A stretch of 64,000 nt of DNA, taken from assembly GCF_900591205.1 (NCBI RefSeq), contig NZ_UUPU01000074.1, positions 1 through 64,000 on the forward strand, written 5' to 3'. Source of the stretch: Pseudomonas viridiflava. Its GTDB lineage: Bacteria; Pseudomonadota; Gammaproteobacteria; Pseudomonadales; Pseudomonadaceae. The notes beneath the pieces are model-generated. The model saw only the letters and a program-made list of their open reading frames with translations. It ran no database searches and was not told where the DNA came from. Shown here piece after piece: positions 1 through 9,382 of the stretch. Positions within the stretch are counted from its first letter, which is position 1. Each line of letters starts with the position of its first letter. A program made the translations under genes and the position numbers.

Positions 1-528
1 CCGCCGCGATGGGCCATCCTTGGCCCAGCGCGGCTAACCCGGCGTCCTGCCGGGTTACCCACGGATTCAAGCCCGCGTGCGGCCAGCGTGGTTAATGGGG
101 CGCCTAGATCAAGATCAAAATCAAAAGCAGAGCACGGCGGCCTGACAGCCGACCTGAGTGGTGTAGATCAAGAGCGGGGCGGCGTACGCGGTGGGGTGCT
201 TTTCTGTGGGAGCTGGCTTGCCTGCGATACAGGCAAATCGGTCTCTCAGGCAAACCGGGTTGATGCCATCGCAGGCAAGCCAGCTCCCACATTTGAACCG
301 AGGAAGGCTTCAATGCTCAGGTCGGCTGTCAGGCCGCCTCGCTTTGTTTTTGATGTGGCCCTTACATCCTTTGCGCTGACGAAGTCAGCGATCTTTTGCG
401 CTTTTGACTGTGATCTTGATCTGAGGCGCCCCGTCAATCACGCTGGCCGAACGCAGGCTTGAATCCGTGGGCAACCCGGCAGGACGCCGGGTTAGCCGCG
501 CTGGGCCAAGGATGGCCCATCGCGGCGG
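1..528. repeat. Large nested inverted repeat, gene-free
   Basis: Bases 1-117 are repeated in reverse complement at 411-528 with only a few mismatches; both arms carry the string GGCGTCCTGCCGGGTT. Inside them a second inverted pair, GGCGGCCTGACAGCCGACCTGA at about 136-157 against the copy near 316-337, surrounds a REP doublet at 206-290. The whole block is therefore a set of nested palindromes. No open frame here has a ribosome-binding site or recognisable protein features. It lies downstream of wspR. The element family is not known to me. Confidence 0.8.
206..290. repeat. REP doublet (REPIN), GAGCTGGCTTGCCTGC type
   Basis: Two inverted REP copies beginning GTGGGAGCTGGCTTGCCTGC and ending in its reverse complement surround a short variable centre. 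It sits at the middle of the larger nested inverted repeat. Confidence 0.9.
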
Positions 529-539
529 CCCACGGATTC

Positions 540-690
540 AAGCCTGCGTGAGGGCACACCGAGCCGGAGGCGAGGTGCCGAGTGATGGGGCAAAGACCTT
601 TTGGTTACTTTTGGGTCTTTCCAAAAGTGACCCGCTGTAAGAGCGGAACCATACTCAGCCGTTACCGCAGCAACGGATCCCCCCCACCTA
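540..690. repeat. Probable dispersed intergenic repeat downstream of wspR
   Basis: This stretch has a short imperfect palindrome, CTTTTGGTTACTTTTGGG...CCAAAAG, followed by AGTGACCCGCTGTAAGAGCGG. From memory this resembles a repeat found after genes in P. fluorescens-group genomes. It also holds the only space in which the wsp operon could terminate, but I see no clean hairpin with a T-tract. Open frames here look like spurious translations of the repeat. Confidence 0.4.
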
Positions 691-693
691 CTC

Positions 694-1695
694 TTACTCA
701 ATCCCCACCTGGTTACGCCCATTATGCTTGGCCGTATACAACCCCTTATCCGCCGCCATAATCAACTGTCGGCAATCCGTCCCCTGCACCGGCGTCAAAG
801 TCGACAACCCGATACTGATCGTAAGGCTAGCCCCCTCAGCCGGCGCAATATGCGGAATCTTCAACGCCGCAACAGCCATCCGCAGCTTCTCAGCCACCAA
901 CCGCGCCCCCCCTGGCGAGGTATTGGGCAACACCAGCGCAAACTCCTCCCCCCCATACCGCGCCGGCAAGTCCGAAGGCCGACTGCTGGCTTCACGGATC
1001 GCCGTAGCAACTTTGCGCAAAGCCTCATCACCCTCAACATGACCGAAGCTATCGTTATAGGTCTTGAAGAAATCCACATCAATCATCAACAACGACAACT
1101 GCGTCTGATCCCGCATGGCCCGACGCCATTCCAGCTCCAGGTACTCGTCAAAATGACGACGATTGGACAGCCCGGTCAACCCGTCAGAGTTCATCAGCCG
1201 CTGCAACACCAGATTAGTGTCGAGCAATTGCTGCTGGCTGACCCGCAACGCACGGTACGCCGCATCCCGCTGCAACAAGGTCATATACGAGCGCGAGTGG
1301 TAGCGAATACGCGCCACCAGCTCAATGTTGTCCGGCAACTTGACCAGATAATCATTGGCCCCTGCCGAAAACGCCGCGCTCTTGATCAGTGGGTCTTCCT
1401 TGGTCGAAAGCACAATAATCGGAATGTTCTGCGTGGCCGGGTGGTTACGGTATTCGCGCACCAGCGTCAGGCCGTCGAGGCCCGGCATCACCAGGTCTTG
1501 CAGGATCACCGTCGGCTTGATGCGAATCGCCTGGGCAATCGCCTGGTGCGGGTCGGCGCAAAAGTGGAAGTCGATATTTTCTTCATGGGCCAGGCCGCGC
1601 CGCACGGCTTCGCCGATCATGGCCTGGTCGTCGACCAGCAACACCATGGCGGCATTTTCGTCGGTCTTGATGTCGTCGATCTGTAAATCATTCAT
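694..1695 (-). CDS. wspR: WspR, response-regulator diguanylate cyclase
   Basis: 333 aa. The output enzyme of the Wsp pathway, making cyclic di-GMP from two GTP and so promoting exopolysaccharide and biofilm formation. Residues 17-135 are a receiver domain with phospho-acceptor Asp67 (ILQDLVMPG). A helical linker leads to a GGDEF domain at about 165-333 with active-site GGEEF at 248-252. An RxxD product-inhibition site (R239-D242) lies five residues before GGEEF, so feedback control is probably intact. It is last in the operon, 51 nt after wspF, whereas the upstream genes overlap. Length and architecture match P. aeruginosa WspR. Confidence 0.97.
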   Translation of the reverse strand: MNDLQIDDIKTDENAAMVLLVDDQAMIGEAVRRGLAHEENIDFHFCADPHQAIAQAIRIKPTVILQDLVMPGLDGLTLVREYRNHPATQNIPIIVLSTKEDPLIKSAAFSAGANDYLVKLPDNIELVARIRYHSRSYMTLLQRDAAYRALRVSQQQLLDTNLVLQRLMNSDGLTGLSNRRHFDEYLELEWRRAMRDQTQLSLLMIDVDFFKTYNDSFGHVEGDEALRKVATAIREASSRPSDLPARYGGEEFALVLPNTSPGGARLVAEKLRMAVAALKIPHIAPAEGASLTISIGLSTLTPVQGTDCRQLIMAADKGLYTAKHNGRNQVGIE

Positions 1696-1746
1696 GTGCA
1701 GTCACCTGAATTACTACCTGCAAGCCGGCACAGCGGAGGGTATGGA

Positions 1747-2757
1747 TCATTTGGAAAATACCTCCAGCAATCGGGGCGCAATTCTATCCAGTGGGCGAAT
1801 TTCAACAGCAGCATCAATCGCCGCCGCCGCTTTGGGCATGCCATACACCGCCGAGCTTTGCTGATCCTGGGCGATGGTCAAATAACCTTGTTCACGCAGT
1901 AACTTCAGGCCCTGGGCCCCGTCGCGCCCCATACCCGTCAGCAGTACGCCGACGGCATCACCATCCCAGTGGCTGGCCACGCTTTCGAAAAACACGTCGA
2001 TCGAAGGCCGGTAAATCTCGTTCACCGGCTCTGCGGTATAGGCTAGCGTGCCATCCTTCAATAAACGAATGTGATGGTTGGTGCCGGCCAACAACACCAC
2101 GCCGCTTTGCGGCGGCTCACCCTCGCGGGCCAGGCGCACCGGCAGGCCGGAGGCGCTGCTCAGCCACTCGGCCATGCCTGCGGCGAACACTTGGTCCACA
2201 TGCTGCACCAGCACAATGGCGGCGGGAAAGTCCCGGGGTAAGCCCTTGAGCAGGATTTCCAGGGCAGCCGGACCACCCGCCGAAGAGCCGATAGCGACCA
2301 GGCTCTGGCGTTTGCCGATAGCGCGCTGTGGCGTGGTTTCGGCACGCACACGGCTGCCGCGCTGGCCGATCAGCCAGCCGATATTGAGGATTTTGCGCAA
2401 CAGCGGCGCCGCCGCATCCTTGGGGTTGCCCACGCCAAGCGGCGGCGTGTCCACCACGTCCAGCGCGCCGTGGCCCATGGCCTCGAACACCCGGCTCACG
2501 TTGGCCTGGCGGTCGACGGTGACGATCACGATGGCGCACGGGGTCTCGGCCATGATCCGGCGGGTGGCCTCCACACCGTCCATTACCGGCATGATCAGGT
2601 CCATCAGGATCAGGTCCGGGGTCAGCTCGGCGCAGCGCTGCACCGCTTCCAGACCATTGCCGGCCACCCACACCACTTGATGCGCGGGCTCGAAACTCAA
2701 GGCGCGGCGCAGGGCCTCAACCGCCAGGGGCATATCGTTGACGATCGCAATCCTCAT
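1747..2757 (-). CDS. wspF: WspF, CheB-type protein-glutamate methylesterase
   Basis: 336 aa. Removes methyl groups from the WspA receptor and so damps Wsp signalling; loss of wspF locks the pathway on in other pseudomonads. The N-terminal receiver has acceptor Asp53 (LILMDLIMP). The C-terminal CheB domain carries the triad Ser159 (GSSAGG), His186 (LVQHVD) and Asp279 (GMGRDG). Its ATG overlaps the wspE stop codon by 4 nt (ATGA), indicating translational coupling. All catalytic residues are present. Confidence 0.96.
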   Translation of the reverse strand: MRIAIVNDMPLAVEALRRALSFEPAHQVVWVAGNGLEAVQRCAELTPDLILMDLIMPVMDGVEATRRIMAETPCAIVIVTVDRQANVSRVFEAMGHGALDVVDTPPLGVGNPKDAAAPLLRKILNIGWLIGQRGSRVRAETTPQRAIGKRQSLVAIGSSAGGPAALEILLKGLPRDFPAAIVLVQHVDQVFAAGMAEWLSSASGLPVRLAREGEPPQSGVVLLAGTNHHIRLLKDGTLAYTAEPVNEIYRPSIDVFFESVASHWDGDAVGVLLTGMGRDGAQGLKLLREQGYLTIAQDQQSSAVYGMPKAAAAIDAAVEIRPLDRIAPRLLEVFSK

Positions 2758-5030
2758 GCCCGCGCGCCTCCAATCAGCTCCACCACGGCGTCCAGCAGGG
2801 CGTCATCGTGGAAACTGGCTTTAGCCAGATAATAGTCGGCGCCGGCGTCCAGTCCACGGCGCCGGTCTTCTTCGCGATCCTTGTAGGACACCACCATCAC
2901 CGGCAACGATTGCAGGCGAGTATCACGGCGCAAGAGTGTGACCAATTCAATACCGTCCATACGAGGCATATCAATATCAGTGATCAACAGGTCAAAGTCT
3001 TCGGAGCGCAACGCGTTCCAGCCGTCCATGCCGTCGACCGCCACAGCCACTTCATAACCACGATTAAGTAACAATTTGCGCTGCAGCTCACGCACGGTGA
3101 GTGAGTCATCCACCACCAGCACCCGCTTGCGCGGGGCCTCGGTGGCCTGCTGGCTGCGCCGGGCGATGCGTTCCAGGCGGCCAGTGTTGAGCAGCTTGTC
3201 CACCGAACGCAGCATGTCTTCCACATCGACGATCAGCACCACCGAGCCATCGTCCAGCAAGGCCCCGGCGGAAATGTCCTGGACCTTGCCCAGGCGATCA
3301 TCCAGCGGCAACACCACCAGGGTGCGCTCGCCGACAAAGCGTTCCACGGCAATCCCGTACACCGCATCGCGCTCGCGGATCACCACGACCTTCAGGGTAT
3401 CTGACTGACTCTGCCCCGCCGGGCGCTGCAACAATTGGCTGGCAGCGACCAGCCCGACATGCCGGCCCTCATGCCAGAAATGCTGGCGGCCTTCCAGCTG
3501 CACAATATCGTCGGGCGCCAAGTCGCACATGCGTTCGATGTGCGCCAACGGGAACGCATAGGCTTCGTCACCGACTTCCACCACCAGGCTGCGCACCACC
3601 GACAGGGTCAGCGGCACCTCCAGGTGAAAACGACTGCCCTGCCCCGCCGTCTGCTCCAGCACCACCGCGCCGCGCAGTTGGCGGACCATATGCTGCACCG
3701 CATCCAGGCCGACGCCGCGCCCGGACACTTCGGTGACCTTGTCGCGCAGGCTGAAACCCGGCAAAAACAGGAACGTCAGCAGCTCTTCTTCGCTCAGGCG
3801 CAGGGCGGTTTCCAGCGGCGACAGGTGCCGGTCGACGATAGTGCCGCGCAGGCGCTCCAGATCCACGCCATTGCCGTCATCACTCAATTCCAGCACCAGT
3901 AACCCGGCCTGATGGGACGCACGCAGGCGGATCAGGCCCTCGGCAGGCTTGCCTGCCAGCATGCGTTGTTCGGGCATTTCGATGCCGTGGTCGACGGCAT
4001 TGCGCAATAAATGGGTGAGCGGCGCTTCGAGCTTTTCCAGCACGTCGCGATCGACCTGGGTCTTTTCGCCCTCGATTTCCAGACGCACCTGCTTGCCCAG
4101 GCTGCGGCCGAGGTCGCGCACCATACGCACTTGCCCGGCCAGCACATCGGCAAACGGGCGCATACGGCAGGCCAGCGCGGTGTCGTAGAGCACCTGGGCG
4201 CGCTGGCCGGCCTGCCAGCCGAACTCATCCAACTCGGCATGTTTTTCCGCCAGCAGGGCCTGGGCTTCGCTCAACAGGCGGCGCGTATCGGCCAGGGCTT
4301 CCTGGGCTTCGAGGTTCAGATCCACGGTCTTGAGTTGGCCGTCCAACGCGTCCAGGGCCCGCACGCTCTGGCTTTGAATGCGCTTGAGGCGCTGCAGGCT
4401 GGCCAGGTACGGCTTGAGCCGCTGGGTTTCCACCAGGGATTTACTCGACAGGTCGAGCAGGCTGTTCAAGCGTTCGGCGGTCACCCGCAGCACCCGCTCG
4501 CCGCCTTCGGTCATGCGCTTGCTTTGGCGCGGCGGTTCGCTGGTCACCGGCGGCTCGGGCTCGGGCGCAGGCGGTAACGCTTCGGCAACGGGCTCCGGGG
4601 CTGGCGCGGCGGGCGGCGGCGCGACTTTGGCAGTGAGCTGCGATGGATCAAGCAGGCGCTCCATCAGCGCCACATAGGCTTCGATGTCCGCCGGGCCCAC
4701 GTCATTGCCCGGCGTCGCGATGCGCATCAGCAGGTCGGTGCCTTGCAGCAGCGCGTCGATATGTTCGGGTTGCAGGTACAGGCGACCTTCCTGGGCGCTG
4801 ACCAGGCAATCCTCCATCACATGCGACACACTGACCCCGGCGTCCACCCCGACAATCCGCGCCGCGCCCTTGAGTGAGTGCGCGGCGCGCATGCAGGCTT
4901 CGAGCTGGTCGGCCTGGGTCGGGTTGCGCTCCAGGGCCAGCAGGCCCGCGCTCAACACCTGGGTCTGCGCATCGGCTTCCAGGCTGAACAGTTCCAGCAG
5001 CGAGGCATCGCGCATCTGGTCGGGGGTCAT
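2754..5030 (-). CDS. wspE: WspE, hybrid CheA-like histidine kinase with receiver
   Basis: 758 aa. Autophosphorylates in response to WspA and passes phosphate to WspR and WspF. Order of domains: Hpt with His51 (AAHSLKGAARIVG); a Pro/Ala/Glu-rich linker around 135-170; dimerisation helix; HATPase with N-box LRNAVDHGIE and G-boxes; CheW-like regulatory domain; C-terminal receiver with acceptor Asp in LLITDIDMPRMDG. The extra receiver separates WspE from ordinary CheA. It overlaps wspD and wspF by 4 nt each. Confidence 0.96.
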   Translation of the reverse strand: MTPDQMRDASLLELFSLEADAQTQVLSAGLLALERNPTQADQLEACMRAAHSLKGAARIVGVDAGVSVSHVMEDCLVSAQEGRLYLQPEHIDALLQGTDLLMRIATPGNDVGPADIEAYVALMERLLDPSQLTAKVAPPPAAPAPEPVAEALPPAPEPEPPVTSEPPRQSKRMTEGGERVLRVTAERLNSLLDLSSKSLVETQRLKPYLASLQRLKRIQSQSVRALDALDGQLKTVDLNLEAQEALADTRRLLSEAQALLAEKHAELDEFGWQAGQRAQVLYDTALACRMRPFADVLAGQVRMVRDLGRSLGKQVRLEIEGEKTQVDRDVLEKLEAPLTHLLRNAVDHGIEMPEQRMLAGKPAEGLIRLRASHQAGLLVLELSDDGNGVDLERLRGTIVDRHLSPLETALRLSEEELLTFLFLPGFSLRDKVTEVSGRGVGLDAVQHMVRQLRGAVVLEQTAGQGSRFHLEVPLTLSVVRSLVVEVGDEAYAFPLAHIERMCDLAPDDIVQLEGRQHFWHEGRHVGLVAASQLLQRPAGQSQSDTLKVVVIRERDAVYGIAVERFVGERTLVVLPLDDRLGKVQDISAGALLDDGSVVLIVDVEDMLRSVDKLLNTGRLERIARRSQQATEAPRKRVLVVDDSLTVRELQRKLLLNRGYEVAVAVDGMDGWNALRSEDFDLLITDIDMPRMDGIELVTLLRRDTRLQSLPVMVVSYKDREEDRRRGLDAGADYYLAKASFHDDALLDAVVELIGGARA

Positions 5031-5728
5031 GTGAGGCTCCGGGTCACGGCGGACAACAATTGCGCCTCATCCAGCCAACGCAGGCTGCGGCCTTTGCACT
5101 GCAATACACCCTGGGTAAAGCGGCCACTGGCTTGGCTGCCGGAGGCCGATGCCGCTTTCAGGGTGCGCTCATCAATGGCATGGATGCCGTCCACTTCGTC
5201 CACCGGCACCACGACCGGGCCGTCCTGCGCGGCGATGATCAACATGCGCGGCATGATCCGCCCGCCCGTCGCGCCAGTGCTGGTGCTGTCCAGGCCCAGC
5301 AACTCCACCAGCGACAGGCACGCCACCAGCGCGCCACGCACATTGGCCACCCCAAGCAAGGCCCGCGAACGCTGATGCGGCAGCGAGTGGATCGGCTGCA
5401 ACGGCGCCACTTCCACCAGGCAACGGGTGGCGATGCCCAGCCATTCTTCACCAAGACGGAACATCAGCAGCGAACGCGTGACCACGTCCTCGCCGCGCTC
5501 GACGCCAGCCTGCGGGCGCTGATCGTCCTGCGCCAGCGCATAACGGTCCAGCAGGCGCGTGGCGGCGGCGGAGTACACCGAGCAGTTGCGGCAATGAATA
5601 TGCTCCGCCAGCAGCGGGCAGGACTTGTCACCATGGATGCCGATGCGGTTCCAGCAATCGTCGATGGCTTGGGTGTCGGCCAGGGTCAGGTCCAGGCCGG
5701 TGGTGTCGAGCGCGTCGGGGCTACTCAT
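5027..5728 (-). CDS. wspD: WspD, CheW-like coupling protein
   Basis: 233 aa. One of two CheW-type scaffolds linking WspA to WspE. The CheW domain covers about residues 75-225 (LLMFRLGEEWLGIATRCLVEV onward). In front of it is an N-terminal segment of about 70 residues with three cysteines (SCPLLAEHIHCRNCS) that WspB lacks; its role is unknown to me. It overlaps wspC and wspE by 4 nt. Confidence 0.93.
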   Translation of the reverse strand: MSSPDALDTTGLDLTLADTQAIDDCWNRIGIHGDKSCPLLAEHIHCRNCSVYSAAATRLLDRYALAQDDQRPQAGVERGEDVVTRSLLMFRLGEEWLGIATRCLVEVAPLQPIHSLPHQRSRALLGVANVRGALVACLSLVELLGLDSTSTGATGGRIMPRMLIIAAQDGPVVVPVDEVDGIHAIDERTLKAASASGSQASGRFTQGVLQCKGRSLRWLDEAQLLSAVTRSLT

Positions 5729-6990
5729 CGTTTGTGCTCACTGTCAGCTCGCTCGCTACGCGCGGCCCGCGCCTGCAAACGGCGCGCCCCCGCGCTATCG
5801 CCCTGGGACTCAAGCAACGCGGCCAGGTGCATCAATGCCTGCGAATGCTGGGGCTCCAAGTACAAGGCTTTTCGATAATAGCCCTGGGCTTCCAGGGCGC
5901 TGCCGGCCACATCGCTGAGCAGCCCCAGCCAGTAGAACACCTGGGCGGCCGGCGGGTGGTTGTTCAAATACTGTTCGCACGCGGCACGGGCCTCGGCACT
6001 TTTGCCTTCGTTGGCCAACGTGGCGATGCGGCTGAGCAGGGTTCCGGCATCGGACGGCGGTGCAGTGACCGGCACCACCTGGGCATTGACGCTGCTGAAC
6101 GGGCGCGGCTTGGCTGCAAGCGCGGCCGCGCTACGCAGAGGCATGGGGGCCGGCACTGGCATGTGCACCGGCAGCGGCTCAGGTGTCACCGGTTCGGCAT
6201 GCCGGCTGAACGCAAAGGACTGCGGCACACCAATCGAACGCATGCCATGACGCCCCAGCAGGCTGCCCTCGGCCGGGCCGATAAACAGCACACCGTCCAC
6301 GTGGGTCAGGCCCTTGAGCACATCGAAGACTTGCTTCTGGGTCGGCTGGTCGAAGTAGATCAGCAGGTTGCGACAGAACACGAAATCGTAGCTGGCCTCA
6401 TTGGCCAGCAGGCCCGGGTCGAGCAGGTTGCCGACTTGCAGGCGTACCTGTTCGCGCACCCGGTCGGCGATGTGGAACCCGTCGCCGTACTCAATGAAAT
6501 GACGGTCGCGAAACGCAATGTCGCTGCCGCGAAACGAGTTCTTGCCGTACACCCCGCGCCGGGCGCGCTCCACCGACAACGGGCTGACGTCCATGCCCTG
6601 CACCTTGAACTGGTGCGGCGCCAGGCCCGCATCCAGCAGCGCCATGGCAATCGAGTAGGGCTCTTCACCGGTGGAGCACGGCAGGCTGAGGATGCGCAAT
6701 GCACGCATCTGTTTGATGTCCGCCAGGCGCGCCTTGGCCAGGCGGGCCAGGGTCGCAAAGGATTCTGGGTAACGGAAAAACCAGGTTTCGGGGACGATGA
6801 CCGCTTCGATCAGCGCCTGCTGTTCATCGTGGGAGCTTTGCAGGTGCTGCCAGTAATGCTCCAGCGTGTGCGCCTGTATCACTTGGCTGCGCTGGCGCAC
6901 GGCACGCTCGATGATCGCCTCGCCCACCGACGCGACATCCAGGCCGATGCGCTCCTTGAGGAAGGCAAAGAAACGCGGGTCGCTGCTCAT
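5725..6990 (-). CDS. wspC: WspC, CheR-type methyltransferase with TPR tail
   Basis: 421 aa. Methylates glutamates of WspA using S-adenosylmethionine, opposing WspF. The CheR domain fills residues 1-265, with the SAM motif LSLPCSTGEEPYSIA and the conserved FCRNLLIYFD. After a Pro/Ala-rich linker (about 270-325), TPR-like helices occupy about 330-410 (AQVFYWLGLL, AQGYYRKALYLEP, ALMHLAALLE). The tail distinguishes it from chemotaxis CheR. It overlaps wspB and wspD by 4 nt. Confidence 0.95.
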   Translation of the reverse strand: MSSDPRFFAFLKERIGLDVASVGEAIIERAVRQRSQVIQAHTLEHYWQHLQSSHDEQQALIEAVIVPETWFFRYPESFATLARLAKARLADIKQMRALRILSLPCSTGEEPYSIAMALLDAGLAPHQFKVQGMDVSPLSVERARRGVYGKNSFRGSDIAFRDRHFIEYGDGFHIADRVREQVRLQVGNLLDPGLLANEASYDFVFCRNLLIYFDQPTQKQVFDVLKGLTHVDGVLFIGPAEGSLLGRHGMRSIGVPQSFAFSRHAEPVTPEPLPVHMPVPAPMPLRSAAALAAKPRPFSSVNAQVVPVTAPPSDAGTLLSRIATLANEGKSAEARAACEQYLNNHPPAAQVFYWLGLLSDVAGSALEAQGYYRKALYLEPQHSQALMHLAALLESQGDSAGARRLQARAARSERADSEHKR

Positions 6991-7499
6991 TGGCTCAACT
7001 CGGCGCTGAACAGCAAGGCGCGCACGTCATCGGTGAGCAAGTCATTCACGCCGATCCATTGCATCAACCCCAAGGCATCCTCCCGCACCAAGCCCAGGTA
7101 AGGTGCTGCGCGGTTGTCCAGGCCATAGGGCTTGAACTCGTCCAGCTCGCATCGCAGGGTGTCGGTGGCCTGCTCCAGGATCAGCCCCAGCCAGCGAGCC
7201 TCGACCCACGGCTGCGGCTGATAATTGACCAGCACCAGCCGCGTGCTGGTACGGGCTTGCGCCGGTTTGCCGAAGGTCAGCGCGCAGAGGTCGATGACCG
7301 GCACCAGCGCGCCGCGATGGGCAAAGATGCCGGCAACCCACAGCGGTGCATGGGCAATGGGTTTGAGGGGCAGGCGCGGCAGCACCTCGGCCACTTCCGT
7401 GGCCCTGAGGGCAAAGCGTTCGGTGCCGATGTGGAACACCAGGAACAACGCCTTTTTCGCTGCCGGGACGGCGCCGCGTTTAGCCGCGAGGTCGCTCAT
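6987..7499 (-). CDS. wspB: WspB, CheW-like coupling protein
   Basis: 170 aa. A single CheW domain (FLVFHIGTERFALRATEVAEVLP, then GALVPVIDLCALTFG), coupling WspA to the kinase WspE. Its start codon shares one base with the wspA stop (TGATG), so the two are probably translationally coupled. Shorter than WspD because it lacks the Cys-containing N-terminal segment. Confidence 0.93.
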   Translation of the reverse strand: MSDLAAKRGAVPAAKKALFLVFHIGTERFALRATEVAEVLPRLPLKPIAHAPLWVAGIFAHRGALVPVIDLCALTFGKPAQARTSTRLVLVNYQPQPWVEARWLGLILEQATDTLRCELDEFKPYGLDNRAAPYLGLVREDALGLMQWIGVNDLLTDDVRALLFSAELSQ

Positions 7500-9121
7500 C
7501 AGACTTTGAAACGCGAAACGCCGCTGCGCAGACCGACCGCAACCTGGCTCAGTTCATCAATCGCAAAACTGGCCTGGCGCAGCGACTCCACGGTCTGGCT
7601 GCTGGCATCGCCCAATTGCACCAACGCGTGGTTGATCTGCTCGGCGCCGGTCGCCTGGGCCTGCATGCCTTCGTTGACCATCAACACCCGCGGCGCCAGC
7701 GCCTGCACCTGATGAATGATCTGCGACAGCTGCTCGCCCACTTGCTGCACTTCGAACATGCCGCGACGCACTTCTTCGGAGAACTTGTCCATGCCCATCA
7801 CCCCTGCCGACACCGCCGACTGGATCTCGCGCACCATCTGCTCGATGTCGTAGGTGGCCACGGCGGTCTGGTCCGCCAGACGGCGTACTTCGGTGGCGAC
7901 CACGGCAAAACCACGGCCGTATTCACCGGCCTTCTCGGCCTCGATAGCCGCGTTGAGGGACAGCAGGTTGGTCTGGTCGGCCACTTTGACGATGGTCACC
8001 ACCACCTGGTTGATGTTGCCGGCCTTCTCATTGAGGATCGCCAGCTTGGCGTTCACCAGATCAGCGGCGCCCATCACCGAGTGCATGGTTTCTTCCATGC
8101 GCGCCAGGCCCTGCTGGCCGGAACCGGCGGCCACCGACGCCTGGTCGGCGGCGGTCGACACTTCGGTCATGGTGCGCACCAGGTCTTTGGAGGTGGCGGC
8201 GATTTCCCGGGACGTCGCGCCAATTTCGGTGGTGGTGGCGGCGGTTTCAGTGGCGGTGGCCTGTTGTTGCTTGGAGGTCGCGGCAATCTCGGTTACCGAG
8301 GTGGTCACTTGCACCGACGACCGCTGGGCCTGGGAAACCAGGGCCGTCAGCTCGGTCATCATGTCATTGAAGCCGGTTTCGACCGCGCCGAATTCGTCCT
8401 TGCGCTCCAGGTTCAGGCGTTTGCTCAGGTCCCCGGTGCGCATGGTGTCGAGGATGTCGACGATGCGCTGCATCGGCGCCATGATGGCGCGCATCAGCAG
8501 CAGGCCGCACAGGCCGGCAGCGAGGATGGCGATCATCAACGACACCGCCATGCTGATCTTGGCCGACAGCACGGCCTCGTCGATGGCCGCCGTGGCGTGG
8601 TCGGACACGCTCTTGTTTTCAGTAATGATGTCGTTGAGCTTCATGCGACCTTCGGTCCACACCGGCGTCAGTTGCTCTTCAAGCAGCTCACGCGCAGCCG
8701 GCAGATCATTGTTCTGCACGCGGTCCAACAGTTCGGCGAGGATCTTGTTGTAGTTGATGTGCGCCGCCTTGAAGTTGTCGAACTCCATGCGATCAGCCTG
8801 GCTATGAATGGTTTTTTCATAGTTGGCCATCTGCTGCTCGATGCGCGTATCGAAGGCTTTGTAGTCGGACTTGTCGGTATTGGTGAAGGTTTTATCCTCG
8901 CGCAGGCCAATGATGTCGATGGTCTGCAAATAGCTGTCGACCCACGCGCTGCGAATCATCGAGCTGAGGTAGACCCCGGGCACCGCATCATCCCGGACTG
9001 CTTCCTGGCTGGCTTCGATCTTCAGCAACCGTGAGTAGGACACCACGACCATCAGCAGCATGATCGCGATAATGACCGCAAAGCTCGCCAAAATCCGTTG
9101 GCGCAAGGTCCAGTTCTTCAC
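7499..9121 (-). CDS. wspA: WspA, membrane-bound methyl-accepting receptor
   Basis: 540 aa from a GTG start at 9121, chosen because GAGGAA lies 6-8 nt upstream and the protein then begins (M)KNWTLRQR like other WspA proteins; an ATG at 9142 would add seven residues and has no clear ribosome-binding site. Transmembrane segment 1 is at about residues 9-30, followed by a four-helix periplasmic domain, TM2 near 190-210 (VSLMIAILAAGLCGLLL), HAMP, and a cytoplasmic signalling domain whose tip reads VADQTNLLSLNAAIEAEKAG. It senses surface contact and sits first in the operon. Confidence 0.95.
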   Translation of the reverse strand: MKNWTLRQRILASFAVIIAIMLLMVVVSYSRLLKIEASQEAVRDDAVPGVYLSSMIRSAWVDSYLQTIDIIGLREDKTFTNTDKSDYKAFDTRIEQQMANYEKTIHSQADRMEFDNFKAAHINYNKILAELLDRVQNNDLPAARELLEEQLTPVWTEGRMKLNDIITENKSVSDHATAAIDEAVLSAKISMAVSLMIAILAAGLCGLLLMRAIMAPMQRIVDILDTMRTGDLSKRLNLERKDEFGAVETGFNDMMTELTALVSQAQRSSVQVTTSVTEIAATSKQQQATATETAATTTEIGATSREIAATSKDLVRTMTEVSTAADQASVAAGSGQQGLARMEETMHSVMGAADLVNAKLAILNEKAGNINQVVVTIVKVADQTNLLSLNAAIEAEKAGEYGRGFAVVATEVRRLADQTAVATYDIEQMVREIQSAVSAGVMGMDKFSEEVRRGMFEVQQVGEQLSQIIHQVQALAPRVLMVNEGMQAQATGAEQINHALVQLGDASSQTVESLRQASFAIDELSQVAVGLRSGVSRFKV

Positions 9122-9240
9122 AGTAATTCCTCGAAGGGCCATTCAAATGGGGGGAGTATAGCTGAGCAGAAGCCCTCATTAATCAACGGGTTTTGCTGGA
9201 ATGCTCACAGAATGCACACTCAGGCATTACACAATCAAAT

Positions 9241-9357
9241 GTGGGAGGGGCGGTGCGACGACTCGACTTGCCCCCGATGACGGTGTGTCAGCCAGCCTGC
9301 ATTTGGCTGAACCACCGCGATCGGGGGCAAGTCGAGTCGTCGCACCGCCCCTCCCAC
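9241..9357. repeat. REP doublet with long extended arms
   Basis: The arms begin GTGGGAGGGG and end CTTGCCCCCGAT like normal REPs, but about 16 extra bases (CGGTGCGACGACTCGA) lie inside each arm and are mirrored on the other side. The arms are about 39 bp rather than about 23. It sits between wspA and the DUF533 gene. Confidence 0.85.
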
Positions 9358-9382
9358 CTTTGGATTTGCTTAAATCCTGTGC

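Noticed and set aside
492..722. 76-codon frame near the wspR end
   Set aside because: It is a translation of the dispersed repeat and the large inverted repeat.
724..1686. 320-codon open frame on the plus strand
   Set aside because: Antisense to wspR, whose catalytic motifs are complete.
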